Counted from the stretch's first letter, positions 15,693 to 25,704 are shown. The stretch: 52,507 nt of DNA from Mesorhizobium sp. (GCA_004020545.1 SAQE01000043.1:1-52507), one strand, 5' to 3'. The notes: generated by a model from the letters alone, not told the origin. Made by a program: numbers and translations.

Positions 15693-18536
15693 ATGCACCG
15701 CATCGCCCGATCGCTGCTCCTCATTCTGGTCCTGCTGGTGAGCGCCGGAGCCGGGCCGGCTCGCGCGGACGAGCCGAAGGTTGTGCTGTTCGAGGATCCG
15801 GCGCTGGAGGCGAACCGGCTGCATTATCCGCTGCTTATCTCCGACGGGCGCGGCTACCGCATCCGATGCAAGGACCAGGCGGACGAGGAAGCGGTGATCC
15901 GCGGACTTGGCTTCGCAACGGTTCCCTCGGAGGTGCTGACCGCTGTCGACAGCGCGATCGTCGCCGCGGACCCAGCCACAAATCCGCTTTTGTGCCCGTC
16001 GGGCGAGACATATCCGATCAAGGTGTTCGCGCACGACAACGGCAGCGGCCTCGTCTTCTACCTGCAATTCCCCTCCGATTTCGGCGCGACGACATTTTCC
16101 GACCGGCTCTACATTCCCGGCTGCGCGCCGCTGGTCACCGAGCTGAAGCTCAATCTGGACCAGGCTCTGAATGCCGACCCAACGCCGTTCTTCGCCGGCA
16201 AGATCCACACCATCACCTGCCTCTCCGGCGCGCCCCTGGTTGACAAGCCGACGACCTTCAGGAAGTGGTGCGTCAAGGGCGATCGCACGCCGGCTGAAAC
16301 GGCGACCGTGATGGCGGTGCTCGATGCAACGCCCGGCGGGGTCTCGGCGCTTGGCAACCCCGCCGCCTGTGCCGCTGCCCAGACCTTCCTGGAATCGATC
16401 ACGACGCTGAACTTGAACGGCAAGGGAGTGCAGTCGCTGGAGCCGATTGCAGTGCTGGCGAACCTAACCAGCCTGTCGATCGCCGACAATTCGATCAGCG
16501 ACCTCGGGCCGCTGACCAAGCTCAAAGCGCTGACCTTCCTCGACATTTCCGGCAATCACGTCGGCAATATAAACGCGCTGGCGCCGCTCATCGCGCTGAC
16601 GCGGGCCGACGTTTCCGACAACGACATCATCGACATCCGCGCCCTGTCTGCGCTGGCGCTGCTTACAAACCTAACGCTCGACAACAACAAGATCGCCAGC
16701 CTTGAGCCGCTGCAGTTCCTCCAGGTGCTCTCGACACTATCCATCGCCAACAATGGACTGACAGGCGACATGCTCGATCCGCTTAGCGCGCTCGGCGGCC
16801 TGACCAGCCTCAACCTCGCCAACAACAAGATCGAGACCTTCGCCAATCTCGGCAGCTTCCCCTCGACGCTCGCCATCAACCTCAGCGGCAATCCAATCGT
16901 CGCGAATGGTGGGCAGAGCTTCGTTGACCTGTGCGTGCTGCATCGCGACGCGCCGACTCCGCTTGGGCAGACGATCCGCGCCATGGTCGAATTGGAGGGC
17001 GGCGGGACGTGCGCCGCGGTCGGTAACAACCTGCTGGCGACCACGGCGCTCGACCTTTCCTCAAAGATCATCAGTGACCTGCGTCCGATCGCGACCTTGC
17101 CGCAACTCACCTCGCTCAACCTGTCGAGCAATGCCATCACCGACGTCGCGCCACTTGCCGGCCTGGCCAACCTCGGCATACTCAACCTGTCAAAGAATTC
17201 GATCGTCAATGTCAGGCCGCTGGCAGCGCTGTCGGGCCTGATCAATCTCGATCTTTCCGACAATCCCGTACAAGCGACCGACTTCCTGTCGGCATGCCTG
17301 ATGCGGAAACAGACTGACTTTCTGACGCCCGCGCAAGCCGCGGAAGTGAATGCGCTGCTGTCGATCTCGGGTAAGGCTGCCTGCGGCAAAGCCTACGACG
17401 ATCTCAATTCACGCCAGTTCGCCGACGCGAAGAACCGCGGGTTGACCAGTGTCTCGCTCTTCCCGGTGATGGCCAATCTCACCTCCATCGACCTGTCCGA
17501 CAACCAGTTGTCCGACGTCTCGGCGCTGTCGGCGGTACCGGGTCTGACGAAGCTTTGGATCCGCAACAACCAGATCCCCTCGATCCAGGGCGTTCTGCAA
17601 CTGCGCCGCCTCGAACAACTGAACATCGACGGCAATCCCCTGTCGAACCTGATCGGCATCGGGATGCTCAACAAGCTGACCAAGCTCTATTTCTCGAACA
17701 CACATGTGCAATCCGTGACGCCGTTGGCGGACCTGCCGCTGCTCGACGACGCCGGTATGCGCAACCTGCCGCTGCAATACGCCAGCTTCGCTGAATACTG
17801 CATCGTCTACCGGTTCGATTCTATCGCGCTCGGCGACGCGCGTGGCTTCATGGCGGCACTCGAGAGCCGCATGCAGGCCGACCACGTCGACAGCGCCGAT
17901 TGCAGTGCCGCGCAGAACTGGGCGCAATCACTGACCAGCCTGTCGCTGAACAAGAAGTCGATCATCGCCGTCAACCCCGTGGTCCATTTCCGGGCGCTGG
18001 GCGAACTCAACCTGTTCGACAACGTGATCACCGACGCGTCGCCGATCGCATCGCTGACGGGACTTCAGAAACTGAACCTCGCCACCAATCGGCTGTCGAA
18101 GATCCCGCGCTTCGGCTCGAACGGACTAAAATACATCTACCTTAACGACAACCAGATCACCGATGTCGGCAATCTGTCGAACATGCCGGCGTTGTCGAAT
18201 GTCGATCTGCGCAACAACCGGGTCTTCAATGCACTTCCGCTCGGCTCACTCCCGGCGCTGTCGGTAGTCGACCTGAGGGGTAACCGGATCGAGAACTTCG
18301 TTCACGTCCATCCGGTGATCGGAAAGTCCTATCTGGGCAACAATCCGATCTGCTCCTTCCCGCAGCCGCTCGCCCCGCCGGTCGCCGAAGCTTGCAAGCG
18401 CGAGCCGCTGCGCATCTTCGATGTCAATATTCACGTGTTCGACGAGATTGCCGTCCAGCCTTCGATCAACTGTCGGGGCCCCAACTGCTTGCAGCTCCAA
18501 CCCCACGTCATCCTGGGCCCGCTCATTCATCAATAA
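15693..18536 (+). CDS. exported modular leucine-rich-repeat protein
   Basis: This 947-residue protein has a signal peptide (1-25, GPARA before DEPKVV). AAAGGAG lies 9 bases before the ATG. Residues 27-190 are closely similar to the preceding protein, so the two arose by duplication. The rest is four modules, each opening with a helical cap bounded by two cysteines (starting near residues 192, 413, 534 and 702: WCVKGD, LCVLHR, ACLMRK, YCIVYR) followed by three to seven 22-residue LRRs of the internalin type (LTSLNLSSNAITDVAPLAGL). Such LRR arrays bind proteins. In this setting it is probably a surface or assembly partner of the RHS protein encoded 25 bases downstream. Confidence 0.85.
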   Translation: MHRIARSLLLILVLLVSAGAGPARADEPKVVLFEDPALEANRLHYPLLISDGRGYRIRCKDQADEEAVIRGLGFATVPSEVLTAVDSAIVAADPATNPLLCPSGETYPIKVFAHDNGSGLVFYLQFPSDFGATTFSDRLYIPGCAPLVTELKLNLDQALNADPTPFFAGKIHTITCLSGAPLVDKPTTFRKWCVKGDRTPAETATVMAVLDATPGGVSALGNPAACAAAQTFLESITTLNLNGKGVQSLEPIAVLANLTSLSIADNSISDLGPLTKLKALTFLDISGNHVGNINALAPLIALTRADVSDNDIIDIRALSALALLTNLTLDNNKIASLEPLQFLQVLSTLSIANNGLTGDMLDPLSALGGLTSLNLANNKIETFANLGSFPSTLAINLSGNPIVANGGQSFVDLCVLHRDAPTPLGQTIRAMVELEGGGTCAAVGNNLLATTALDLSSKIISDLRPIATLPQLTSLNLSSNAITDVAPLAGLANLGILNLSKNSIVNVRPLAALSGLINLDLSDNPVQATDFLSACLMRKQTDFLTPAQAAEVNALLSISGKAACGKAYDDLNSRQFADAKNRGLTSVSLFPVMANLTSIDLSDNQLSDVSALSAVPGLTKLWIRNNQIPSIQGVLQLRRLEQLNIDGNPLSNLIGIGMLNKLTKLYFSNTHVQSVTPLADLPLLDDAGMRNLPLQYASFAEYCIVYRFDSIALGDARGFMAALESRMQADHVDSADCSAAQNWAQSLTSLSLNKKSIIAVNPVVHFRALGELNLFDNVITDASPIASLTGLQKLNLATNRLSKIPRFGSNGLKYIYLNDNQITDVGNLSNMPALSNVDLRNNRVFNALPLGSLPALSVVDLRGNRIENFVHVHPVIGKSYLGNNPICSFPQPLAPPVAEACKREPLRIFDVNIHVFDEIAVQPSINCRGPNCLQLQPHVILGPLIHQ

Positions 18537-18561
18537 TGCCTGCATTCGGAGAGGTAGTCCC

Positions 18562-21500
18562 ATGTTCGCAAAGACCCTTACCGCCCTCGCAGCTCTGACC
18601 GCCGGCACCGCAGTGCTCGGCTTCCCGGCCCGCGCCGAAGACAAATCAGCGACGTCGATCGTGCAGTTGCCCGCCGCGGGGGGCACCGTCACGCAGGAGG
18701 AAGGCAGCTTCACTCTGAGTAACAACACGGGATCGGCGAACTTCACCCTGCCGCTACCCACCTTGCCAACGCGCGGCCAGTTCGACCCGCAAATCAGCCT
18801 CACATACAGCCAGTTCGCTGGCGATACCGGCAATGGGCTCGGCATCGGGTGGCAGTTCAATACCCGCGCGATTGCCGTCAACGACGATCTCGGCACAGCC
18901 GTGCCTGGCACCAAGCCGGGCGGCGATTTCTTCTCCCGCCTGTCCTACATGGGCGCGCGGCTCGTCTTTCTCGGAAACCAGAACGGCGTCTGGGAGTACA
19001 AACCCGAATACGCCGAGGATTTCGTCAAGATCCTCTATCACACTGGGGCATTCGACGTCGTGTCCCTCGACCTCACTGGCGGTCTGCACACCGATACCAT
19101 TCCCTCCGGCTTCGAGGTGATCAATGCCGACGGAACGCGGCTAATCTTCAGCGGCGATCCCTCCGTGGCGGAGGGTAATCTCGACATAGCCAAACCCTAC
19201 GTGACGAAATGGCCGCTGGTGCTGCAGCTCAACGCCAATCGCGAAGCCGTCCGCTACGACTACCTGCGTTTTGGTGGACGCAGCTATCTGACAAAGGTCA
19301 GCTTCGCCGGCGGTCAGAGCAGCTATCAGTTCGACCTGATCGAGACGCAATCGACGCTCGTCAGCCATACCAACGGCAGCAAGCAGGAGAACGCCCGGCT
19401 CTACGGCAAGGTGACGGCCAAATTCAAGGACACCGTCTACGCCCAATGGTGCATGGGATATGTCGGCCGTGACACCAGTGACACCTCGAAGTTCGTCGTC
19501 CGGGCGCATCCGGACTGCCTGGCGAAGGCTCAGGCTGATCTCACGCCGCTCATCGACACGCAGTCTGTCAATGTGCTCGACCAGCTGCGCGTGCTCTACC
19601 GGTATGGTGACACCGGCGGCGAGGCGCTGGCGCAATCGACGCTGAAGTTCCCGGACATCCATTTCGGCTACTCGTCGTGGACAAGCGCCGAACTGGCGTC
19701 GCGCCCCGTCGTGTTCGAAGCGCCGAAGATGGCGTTCGCCGGCGACATCCCCCCGCAGAATTTCGAATTGGCCGACCTCAACATGGATGCACTGGTCGAC
19801 ATCGTGCAGACCAAGGATGATGGCGCGACCGTGCATCTCGGCAGCGGCGACCTGAACAGTGCCTTCGGCGACACCACCCAACTCGTGCTGTCGCGTCCGA
19901 CAGAGGCTGGACTGATGCGCCAGATCGCGCCCCGGCTCACCGACAATCGCTTCGCTTTTGCCGACATCCTTGGCGACAGCTTCGTCGATATCGTCGAAAT
20001 CGAAGACGGGCTGATGCACGTCTATGACGGCAAGGCCGATGGGACCTTCCCTTATCTCGGCCGCTCGATCCCGCTGCCCGGCGTCTCGCCGACGACATTC
20101 GCGGGCGGCAACGGCCGCTTCGCCGACGTCAATATGGACAGCCTGTCCGACATCGTCACGACGCGCCTCAACGCTGATGGCCGCACCGAATGGCGGATAT
20201 TTCTCAATCTCACCCGGCGCCAGGCCGATGGCGGTTACAGCGTCAATTTCGGCGCGCTGACCAAGGCGTTCCCATTCAACAGTCAGGACGGCCAGATACT
20301 CGGCCGCAACAATGTGCGGATGGTCGACATCAATGGCGACCGGCTGCCCGATCTCGTCGTAATCCGTCCAGCCGACCAGGGCTTCTGCCTCTACGAGAAC
20401 CAAGGCAACATCTTCTCGACGGACCCGAATGCCCTGCTGTTTGGCGACGCCGCGATCAACGATCCGGTCTGCGGTCACGGCACCTTCTCGAAGATTGGCG
20501 GCATGCAGCCAGGCGAGAACCTCGCCACGATGTGGTACATCGACGCCAATGGCGACGGCATTATCGATTTCGCGTCGATGGGCGAGCGCACCGACCAGAT
20601 GCGCATCTGGCTCGGCTTCGGCGACGGGACCTACCTGAAGGATCCGCTCAGCATCGCGCTCAATCTGCGGGTTCAACTCGGTACGTCGACGCAGACCTTC
20701 GCCTCGCGCGTCGCCGACATCGACGGCGACGGCCAGACCGAAATAATCGTGTTCCAGAAACCGTCCGGCGACGAGGTGAAGCCCGTCGTCATCATCGACT
20801 TCAACCGAACCGCGACCATGCAACTCGTCAAGGCGAACCTGTTGACGGTCGTCGACTTCGCTTCCGGCCGTCGGCACGACATCCGCTATGCGACCTCGAT
20901 CGACGAGATGCTGCGCGACCGTGCCAACGGCCAGCCGACGCGCAACCTGCATTTCCCCGTTGTCGTCGCCAAACAGCTCGTCACGTCGCAGGGCATACCC
21001 GGCCAGGTTCGCGCCCAGGTGCAGACGGACGAATATTTCTACCACAATCCATTCTATGACGTGATCAATCGTCGCTTCATCGGCTTCTCGGAGGTCGAGA
21101 AGGTCGCTTACGGCGATGAGAACGCGGCCGGCCAGCGCGTCACGCAGCGTTCAAGCCTCGATCGCGAACAGTATTACACCTTCGCGGAAACGGCAGCTGA
21201 CCTGAACCTCGCCGGCAAACTGAAGATCCGCAAGACCTACGAAGTAAAACCCGAGGCGACGCTCGTCGCGAGCGCGGAGACAACCGAGACGCTCGATCCG
21301 TCGGCGGCGGCGCTGCACTCGCTGTCGACCGCTACGCGCAGCCAGAAGCTACCGACGACCGGCATGATGCTGAAATGCGAATCGTCGGTGTGGGAGGCAT
21401 TTCCTCGTGGCGACGGCTCGTCCTATCTCAGGAAGGTCAAGCAGACGCTGACCGAATCCGCCGGTCAGGCCGAGCAGCAGGATCCGGCCGATCCCGAATG

Positions 21501-24500
21501 CAAGGATCCGGTCAAGACCCAGTCATATGCGAACTTCGACGCGTTCAACATGCCAGCGTCGGAGACGGTCCGGGTGCGAGACGTCCCTGGCCCGGAGAAT
21601 CTTACAGTTCCCGGTTTCAGCCGCACGACACAGACCGACTATACCCAGTCACGTGCCGATCTGTCGCAGCTTGGCATCGTCAATGCCGCGTCCGAGCGGC
21701 GTATCCTCGCCGGGACGCGGCTGCTCAGCCGCGAGAGCTTCACCTACCTGCCGAATTCCGGCGGCAGGATGGGATCGCGCTCGCTTGAGGTACTTTCAGG
21801 CCTGGGCGCGCTGCCGCCCGCACTGGAGCAGTTCCGCAGCGCCAGCCGCAAGCTGGCGAAGACGATGGGCTATGATGTTTTCGGCAACAGCATTTCGGTT
21901 GCCGACGAATTCGGAACGACCGAGCTTGCGGTCTACGACGCCACCGGCGCGCTGCTGCTTAGCCACACCAAGCCGTCCGGTGTTGAACCAGAACTCGACC
22001 AGACGACGAAGTTTACCTACGACGGCCCGCGGCAGGGTGCGGTCGCGACAACTACTAGCCCGCTGGGAATGGTCGTCACGACCAGTTACGACGCGCTCGG
22101 ACGCAAGACCCGGGAAGCGGCCGCAGACGGCGCCGAGAAGTTCTATACCTACAAGATCGGCGAGAATGGACGACCGTCGCTGATCCTGACTGCCCGTCGG
22201 CGCTACGCGAGCGCGGTCGAGACACCGGAGGGCGAGAGCGAGTTCATAGCCGATCTCGCCGCCTATGATGCGCGCAGCCAGAAGATCGCCGACCTCGAGA
22301 ACGTTGCGGAAGGCGGCGTGCGGGTATTCCATTTCTCACTCTACAACCGCAACGCGAAGCAGGTCTTCCGCTGGACGCCCTTCGTGGTGAAGAGCTTCGG
22401 CGGGGTCGACGACTTGAACCTGCAGAAAGTTTTCGATCTTGGCGAAATTCCGCGCCCGGATCACGAAGTTGGCAACGCATACACCTACGACGCAGCCGAT
22501 CGGATGGTCCGTGAAACCCACCCTTCGGGAAAGATATCCGACATGGACTTCGGTCCGTGGGGCACGCACACCGTCATAACCTACAATGATCAGTTCGACG
22601 GCACCGTTCACAGCGGTGAGTACTCCTTGCGCAACGAGAATGGTGTGACTGCCTTCGTCGCCACCGACGGCAATGGTACGACACATATCTCCCGTTTTGT
22701 GCGCGATACATTTGGCTATTTGAGCGAGATCTGGCTACCAGGCGAAGCAACGCCTCGGAAGCTTATCTACAACTCGGTCGGCGATATCGAATTCCAGGCG
22801 ATCCCCGGGATGGGCGACCGATACGCCTTCTATGATGGGCGCGGCAGGCAGTCGGTGATCGCTCGCGTGGGAACCAATGGCGAAAGCTCGATCCAGACTT
22901 ACACCTACGACTTCCTCAACCGAAAACTCACCGAAGTGAACGACGGCGTCCTTCACCTCGAATATCAGTACGACAGAGGTGTCCAGGTCGCATCCGCGGC
23001 CGGTTTCGACACGCCGATCGATCTTCCGCTCGGAGACACGACGCAGATTACCATTCACGATCCCAACGGCGCGTTCGATGCGATCCAGCGTTACGCGTAT
23101 GACCGGAACGGCCGGATGGTGACGCATGAAGTGGAGATTAACGGCGCGAAATACGCCGACCATTTCCACCATACGCTCGACGGACGCATCGATTCGTCCG
23201 AGGGTCCGCGCGGCCTGGCGTCGAAATTCGCGCTGGGACCCGACAAGAACCTGCGGTCGGTAACGGTCACGCATCCCGATTTTTCGGAGTCCCAAAAGAT
23301 CATCGAGAATATCACCTACAATGCCGAGTCGCGCATCGAGCGGGTCGATTACCGCCTCGGCGCATTCACGCAGATGTCGTACGATCCGGCGACCCTTTTC
23401 CTCACCCACATCGTAACGCAGGCCGGAGACAAGCCGTTGCAGGATCTGACCATGACCTTCAACGGCAATGGATCGATCACCCAGATCGTCGATGGACTAC
23501 CGCAAGGCGTGGGCGATCAGGGGCATGTCGACCGGTCTGGAACGTTCCACTACAATTTCAAGAACGAGCTCGTCCGCATCGATCGCTACGGCCAGCCGGC
23601 CGAATTCGCCTATTCACCAGCCGGAACGTTCGCGCGCAATGACGAGTTGGATCCTGGCGCGCCAATCGCGCCAGCGACCGGTTCGGCAACAGGGCTCATA
23701 CCGACTGGAACCGCGGCAAAGCCCTATGCTTTCGACGGTTTCGCGCAGTTGGCAAAATCGCCGACATTGACCGGGACGGTGTTCGACATCAACGGACGGC
23801 TGATCCGCGCGCAGACGGCAACGAACGAAGTGCTCTACGGCTACGACCAGACCGGTCGTCGCCTCTACAAGAAGGTGACGCCGACGAATGGGCCGGAACA
23901 GCTCTATCTCTACCCGGTCGAGACGTTCGAAATCGGCCCCAAAGGCGAGGAGAGCTACGTCAACATCGCCGAATCCAAGCTTGTGCGGCTGGAACATGGC
24001 ACAGGCAAGTGGTTCTACTACCTGAAGGATCACATTGAGAGCAGCGACTACGTCATTGCTTCAGACGGCGTCCCGGTCGAGCAGATGCTCTACAAAGCCT
24101 ACGGCACGGAACATAAGCCCGAGATGCTGTCTCCCGCCTGGGCGACGCATCTGACGGATGTCGCGGCCGACCTGCCGCGTGAAAAGACCCATCATCGTTT
24201 CACCGGCAAGTATCTCGATGACGACACAGGCCTCTACTACTATGGTGCCCGGTACTACGATCCAGCGCTCGGACGCTTCATCTCGCCCGATCCGCTGTAT
24301 GTCGGTGATCCAGAGCGATGCACGAGCAACCCAACGTCGTGCAATCTCTTCGCCTACGCCAACAACAACCCGATGGCCTTCGTCGACCCAACAGGTCTCA
24401 AGGAGATCGTGGCCGAAGATGCTGCCTACAAACGCCAGGTGGAGCAAGATCTACAGCGAACCGACCCAACTGCTCGTGTCGACAGCAAGACCGGCGAAGT

Positions 24501-25017
24501 GTCGCAAAGCTTCCTGCATGGCGTTTGGCTGGACGTGAAGAGCTTCGTTACCGGGTCGAATTCGTTCGACGCGGGCCGCGAGCTCACGCGCCGGGTGATC
24601 GACGACCCGCAGACGACCACGATTCAGAATGTCGCTGGCCACACTGAAGCCGACGTGAAGGATCCGAAAACCAACCCGGAGACGACCGCCGGGGACGTCG
24701 TCATCAGGTATGATCCGGCGACAGCGAGAACTCGAACCTCGGATGAATTCGACAAGTCGACGGGCAAAGTTGTGCTCGATGCGCCGGCAGATCCGGGTAT
24801 CGTGCTGGCGCACGAACAGATTCACGCCACGCACATGATGGCCGGTAAGGACACCGGCATGGGTGAAGTCCGCTATACCGGTGTCGACGGCAAGCCATAC
24901 AAAGCCCCTGACGCCGAAGCTCGCACCGTCGGAGTCGGCGGTACGATGCGGACGGACGACATAACAGAGAACCAGTTGCGGGACATGCTCGGTATCAGGC
25001 CGCGCAACAACTACTAG
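18562..25017 (+). CDS. exported SpvB/FG-GAP/RHS-repeat toxin with C-terminal M91-like metalloprotease
   Basis: This 2151-residue protein has a signal peptide (1-25, FPARA before EDKSAT). In order: an SpvB-type N-domain (about 45-330; ANFTLPLP, PQISLTYSQFAGDTGNGLGIGW); FG-GAP/VCBS repeats (about 400-735; ADLNMDALVDIV, VDINGDRLPDLVV, ANGDGIIDF); a TcdB-like middle; and YD/RHS repeats (about 1090-1880). The RHS core (DTGLYYYGARYYDPALGRF to FVDPTGL1946) in Tc and RHS proteins is an aspartyl self-protease that cuts after DPxGL. Residues 1947-2151 would be the freed payload. They contain H2084-E-Q-I-H2088 and E2119-ARTVG, the pattern of Peptidase_M91 (NleD-like) zinc proteases. The first part equals a TcB-TcC shell. 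The Sec signal is unusual for such shells. Target unknown. Confidence 0.88.
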   Translation: MFAKTLTALAALTAGTAVLGFPARAEDKSATSIVQLPAAGGTVTQEEGSFTLSNNTGSANFTLPLPTLPTRGQFDPQISLTYSQFAGDTGNGLGIGWQFNTRAIAVNDDLGTAVPGTKPGGDFFSRLSYMGARLVFLGNQNGVWEYKPEYAEDFVKILYHTGAFDVVSLDLTGGLHTDTIPSGFEVINADGTRLIFSGDPSVAEGNLDIAKPYVTKWPLVLQLNANREAVRYDYLRFGGRSYLTKVSFAGGQSSYQFDLIETQSTLVSHTNGSKQENARLYGKVTAKFKDTVYAQWCMGYVGRDTSDTSKFVVRAHPDCLAKAQADLTPLIDTQSVNVLDQLRVLYRYGDTGGEALAQSTLKFPDIHFGYSSWTSAELASRPVVFEAPKMAFAGDIPPQNFELADLNMDALVDIVQTKDDGATVHLGSGDLNSAFGDTTQLVLSRPTEAGLMRQIAPRLTDNRFAFADILGDSFVDIVEIEDGLMHVYDGKADGTFPYLGRSIPLPGVSPTTFAGGNGRFADVNMDSLSDIVTTRLNADGRTEWRIFLNLTRRQADGGYSVNFGALTKAFPFNSQDGQILGRNNVRMVDINGDRLPDLVVIRPADQGFCLYENQGNIFSTDPNALLFGDAAINDPVCGHGTFSKIGGMQPGENLATMWYIDANGDGIIDFASMGERTDQMRIWLGFGDGTYLKDPLSIALNLRVQLGTSTQTFASRVADIDGDGQTEIIVFQKPSGDEVKPVVIIDFNRTATMQLVKANLLTVVDFASGRRHDIRYATSIDEMLRDRANGQPTRNLHFPVVVAKQLVTSQGIPGQVRAQVQTDEYFYHNPFYDVINRRFIGFSEVEKVAYGDENAAGQRVTQRSSLDREQYYTFAETAADLNLAGKLKIRKTYEVKPEATLVASAETTETLDPSAAALHSLSTATRSQKLPTTGMMLKCESSVWEAFPRGDGSSYLRKVKQTLTESAGQAEQQDPADPECKDPVKTQSYANFDAFNMPASETVRVRDVPGPENLTVPGFSRTTQTDYTQSRADLSQLGIVNAASERRILAGTRLLSRESFTYLPNSGGRMGSRSLEVLSGLGALPPALEQFRSASRKLAKTMGYDVFGNSISVADEFGTTELAVYDATGALLLSHTKPSGVEPELDQTTKFTYDGPRQGAVATTTSPLGMVVTTSYDALGRKTREAAADGAEKFYTYKIGENGRPSLILTARRRYASAVETPEGESEFIADLAAYDARSQKIADLENVAEGGVRVFHFSLYNRNAKQVFRWTPFVVKSFGGVDDLNLQKVFDLGEIPRPDHEVGNAYTYDAADRMVRETHPSGKISDMDFGPWGTHTVITYNDQFDGTVHSGEYSLRNENGVTAFVATDGNGTTHISRFVRDTFGYLSEIWLPGEATPRKLIYNSVGDIEFQAIPGMGDRYAFYDGRGRQSVIARVGTNGESSIQTYTYDFLNRKLTEVNDGVLHLEYQYDRGVQVASAAGFDTPIDLPLGDTTQITIHDPNGAFDAIQRYAYDRNGRMVTHEVEINGAKYADHFHHTLDGRIDSSEGPRGLASKFALGPDKNLRSVTVTHPDFSESQKIIENITYNAESRIERVDYRLGAFTQMSYDPATLFLTHIVTQAGDKPLQDLTMTFNGNGSITQIVDGLPQGVGDQGHVDRSGTFHYNFKNELVRIDRYGQPAEFAYSPAGTFARNDELDPGAPIAPATGSATGLIPTGTAAKPYAFDGFAQLAKSPTLTGTVFDINGRLIRAQTATNEVLYGYDQTGRRLYKKVTPTNGPEQLYLYPVETFEIGPKGEESYVNIAESKLVRLEHGTGKWFYYLKDHIESSDYVIASDGVPVEQMLYKAYGTEHKPEMLSPAWATHLTDVAADLPREKTHHRFTGKYLDDDTGLYYYGARYYDPALGRFISPDPLYVGDPERCTSNPTSCNLFAYANNNPMAFVDPTGLKEIVAEDAAYKRQVEQDLQRTDPTARVDSKTGEVSQSFLHGVWLDVKSFVTGSNSFDAGRELTRRVIDDPQTTTIQNVAGHTEADVKDPKTNPETTAGDVVIRYDPATARTRTSDEFDKSTGKVVLDAPADPGIVLAHEQIHATHMMAGKDTGMGEVRYTGVDGKPYKAPDAEARTVGVGGTMRTDDITENQLRDMLGIRPRNNY

Positions 25018-25053
25018 TGATGGCTGGTGGCCATGGAGGAATGGAGGCATAAC

Positions 25054-25704
25054 ATGCTCAAGAACCGATGGCTTCCGGCCATTCTAACCGGGGTCACACT
25101 CATGACCGCAGCGACAGTTTCGACGCAATCGATGGGCGAGGAAGTTCGACCGCCGGCTGCTGTGCCATTGGACTTCCTGGCCTGGATCGATCGCGATCGG
25201 GCCTGGCTGGAGCAGCAGATTCTCGCGATCAGCGGCTCCAGCAGTATCAAGATCGGCGCTACCGCGCTTGAGACCACGGACCTTGACGCGCTGAAGGCGG
25301 CTAACCGCATACGGACCTTCGCCTACCTCGCGGCCAAGGGGCTGCGGCCCCCCTATTTCGATCTGCAGGTGGCGGCCGCGGATAGAACGGTCCGGTGCAT
25401 TACAAAGTATCCGACTAGCATTGCGCCCGACATCGGGCCGATGGACTTTGCGAGGACGTCGTTTCCGACGGAGGCCGCCGACCAAACCGAACTGAAATCC
25501 TGTACGGTCGCAGGCAAGAGCGGAGACTATGCCGAGCTTGATCGGGCGGCCTTTCGCGATCGCTACTTCAACGCGTCAGGCACATTGAAGCCCGAATTCC
25601 GAGACCTGGGCAACGATCCTGCTTTCAAGGCCAAGGCGATCGACGAGGGCTTCTTCCTGACCACGGAGGACTATAGCGGCCTGCTGCAGCTGGATCTGCG
25701 GTAG
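25054..25704 (+). CDS. small exported protein, candidate immunity or accessory protein for the RHS toxin
   Basis: This 216-residue protein starts with an N-terminal hydrophobic export sequence (RWLPAILTGVTLMTAATVST). ATG 25054 follows GGAGG at 5-6 bases, better than the in-frame GTG/ATG codons upstream. The mature chain has two cysteines (RCITK, SCTVAG) and no recognised domain. It lies 36 bases behind the RHS gene, the place where polymorphic-toxin immunity genes are usually found, and its export would match a toxin that passes through the periplasm. The stop codon is about 20 bases from the truncated transposase, so the C-terminus could have been altered by the insertion. Immunity function is inference. 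Confidence 0.7.
   Translation: MLKNRWLPAILTGVTLMTAATVSTQSMGEEVRPPAAVPLDFLAWIDRDRAWLEQQILAISGSSSIKIGATALETTDLDALKAANRIRTFAYLAAKGLRPPYFDLQVAAADRTVRCITKYPTSIAPDIGPMDFARTSFPTEAADQTELKSCTVAGKSGDYAELDRAAFRDRYFNASGTLKPEFRDLGNDPAFKAKAIDEGFFLTTEDYSGLLQLDLR

Noticed and set aside
19141-21045. 634-codon open frame on the minus strand inside the RHS gene
   Set aside because: It is antisense to well-supported FG-GAP repeats, has no ribosome site, and has a composition typical of the reverse of GC-rich codons.
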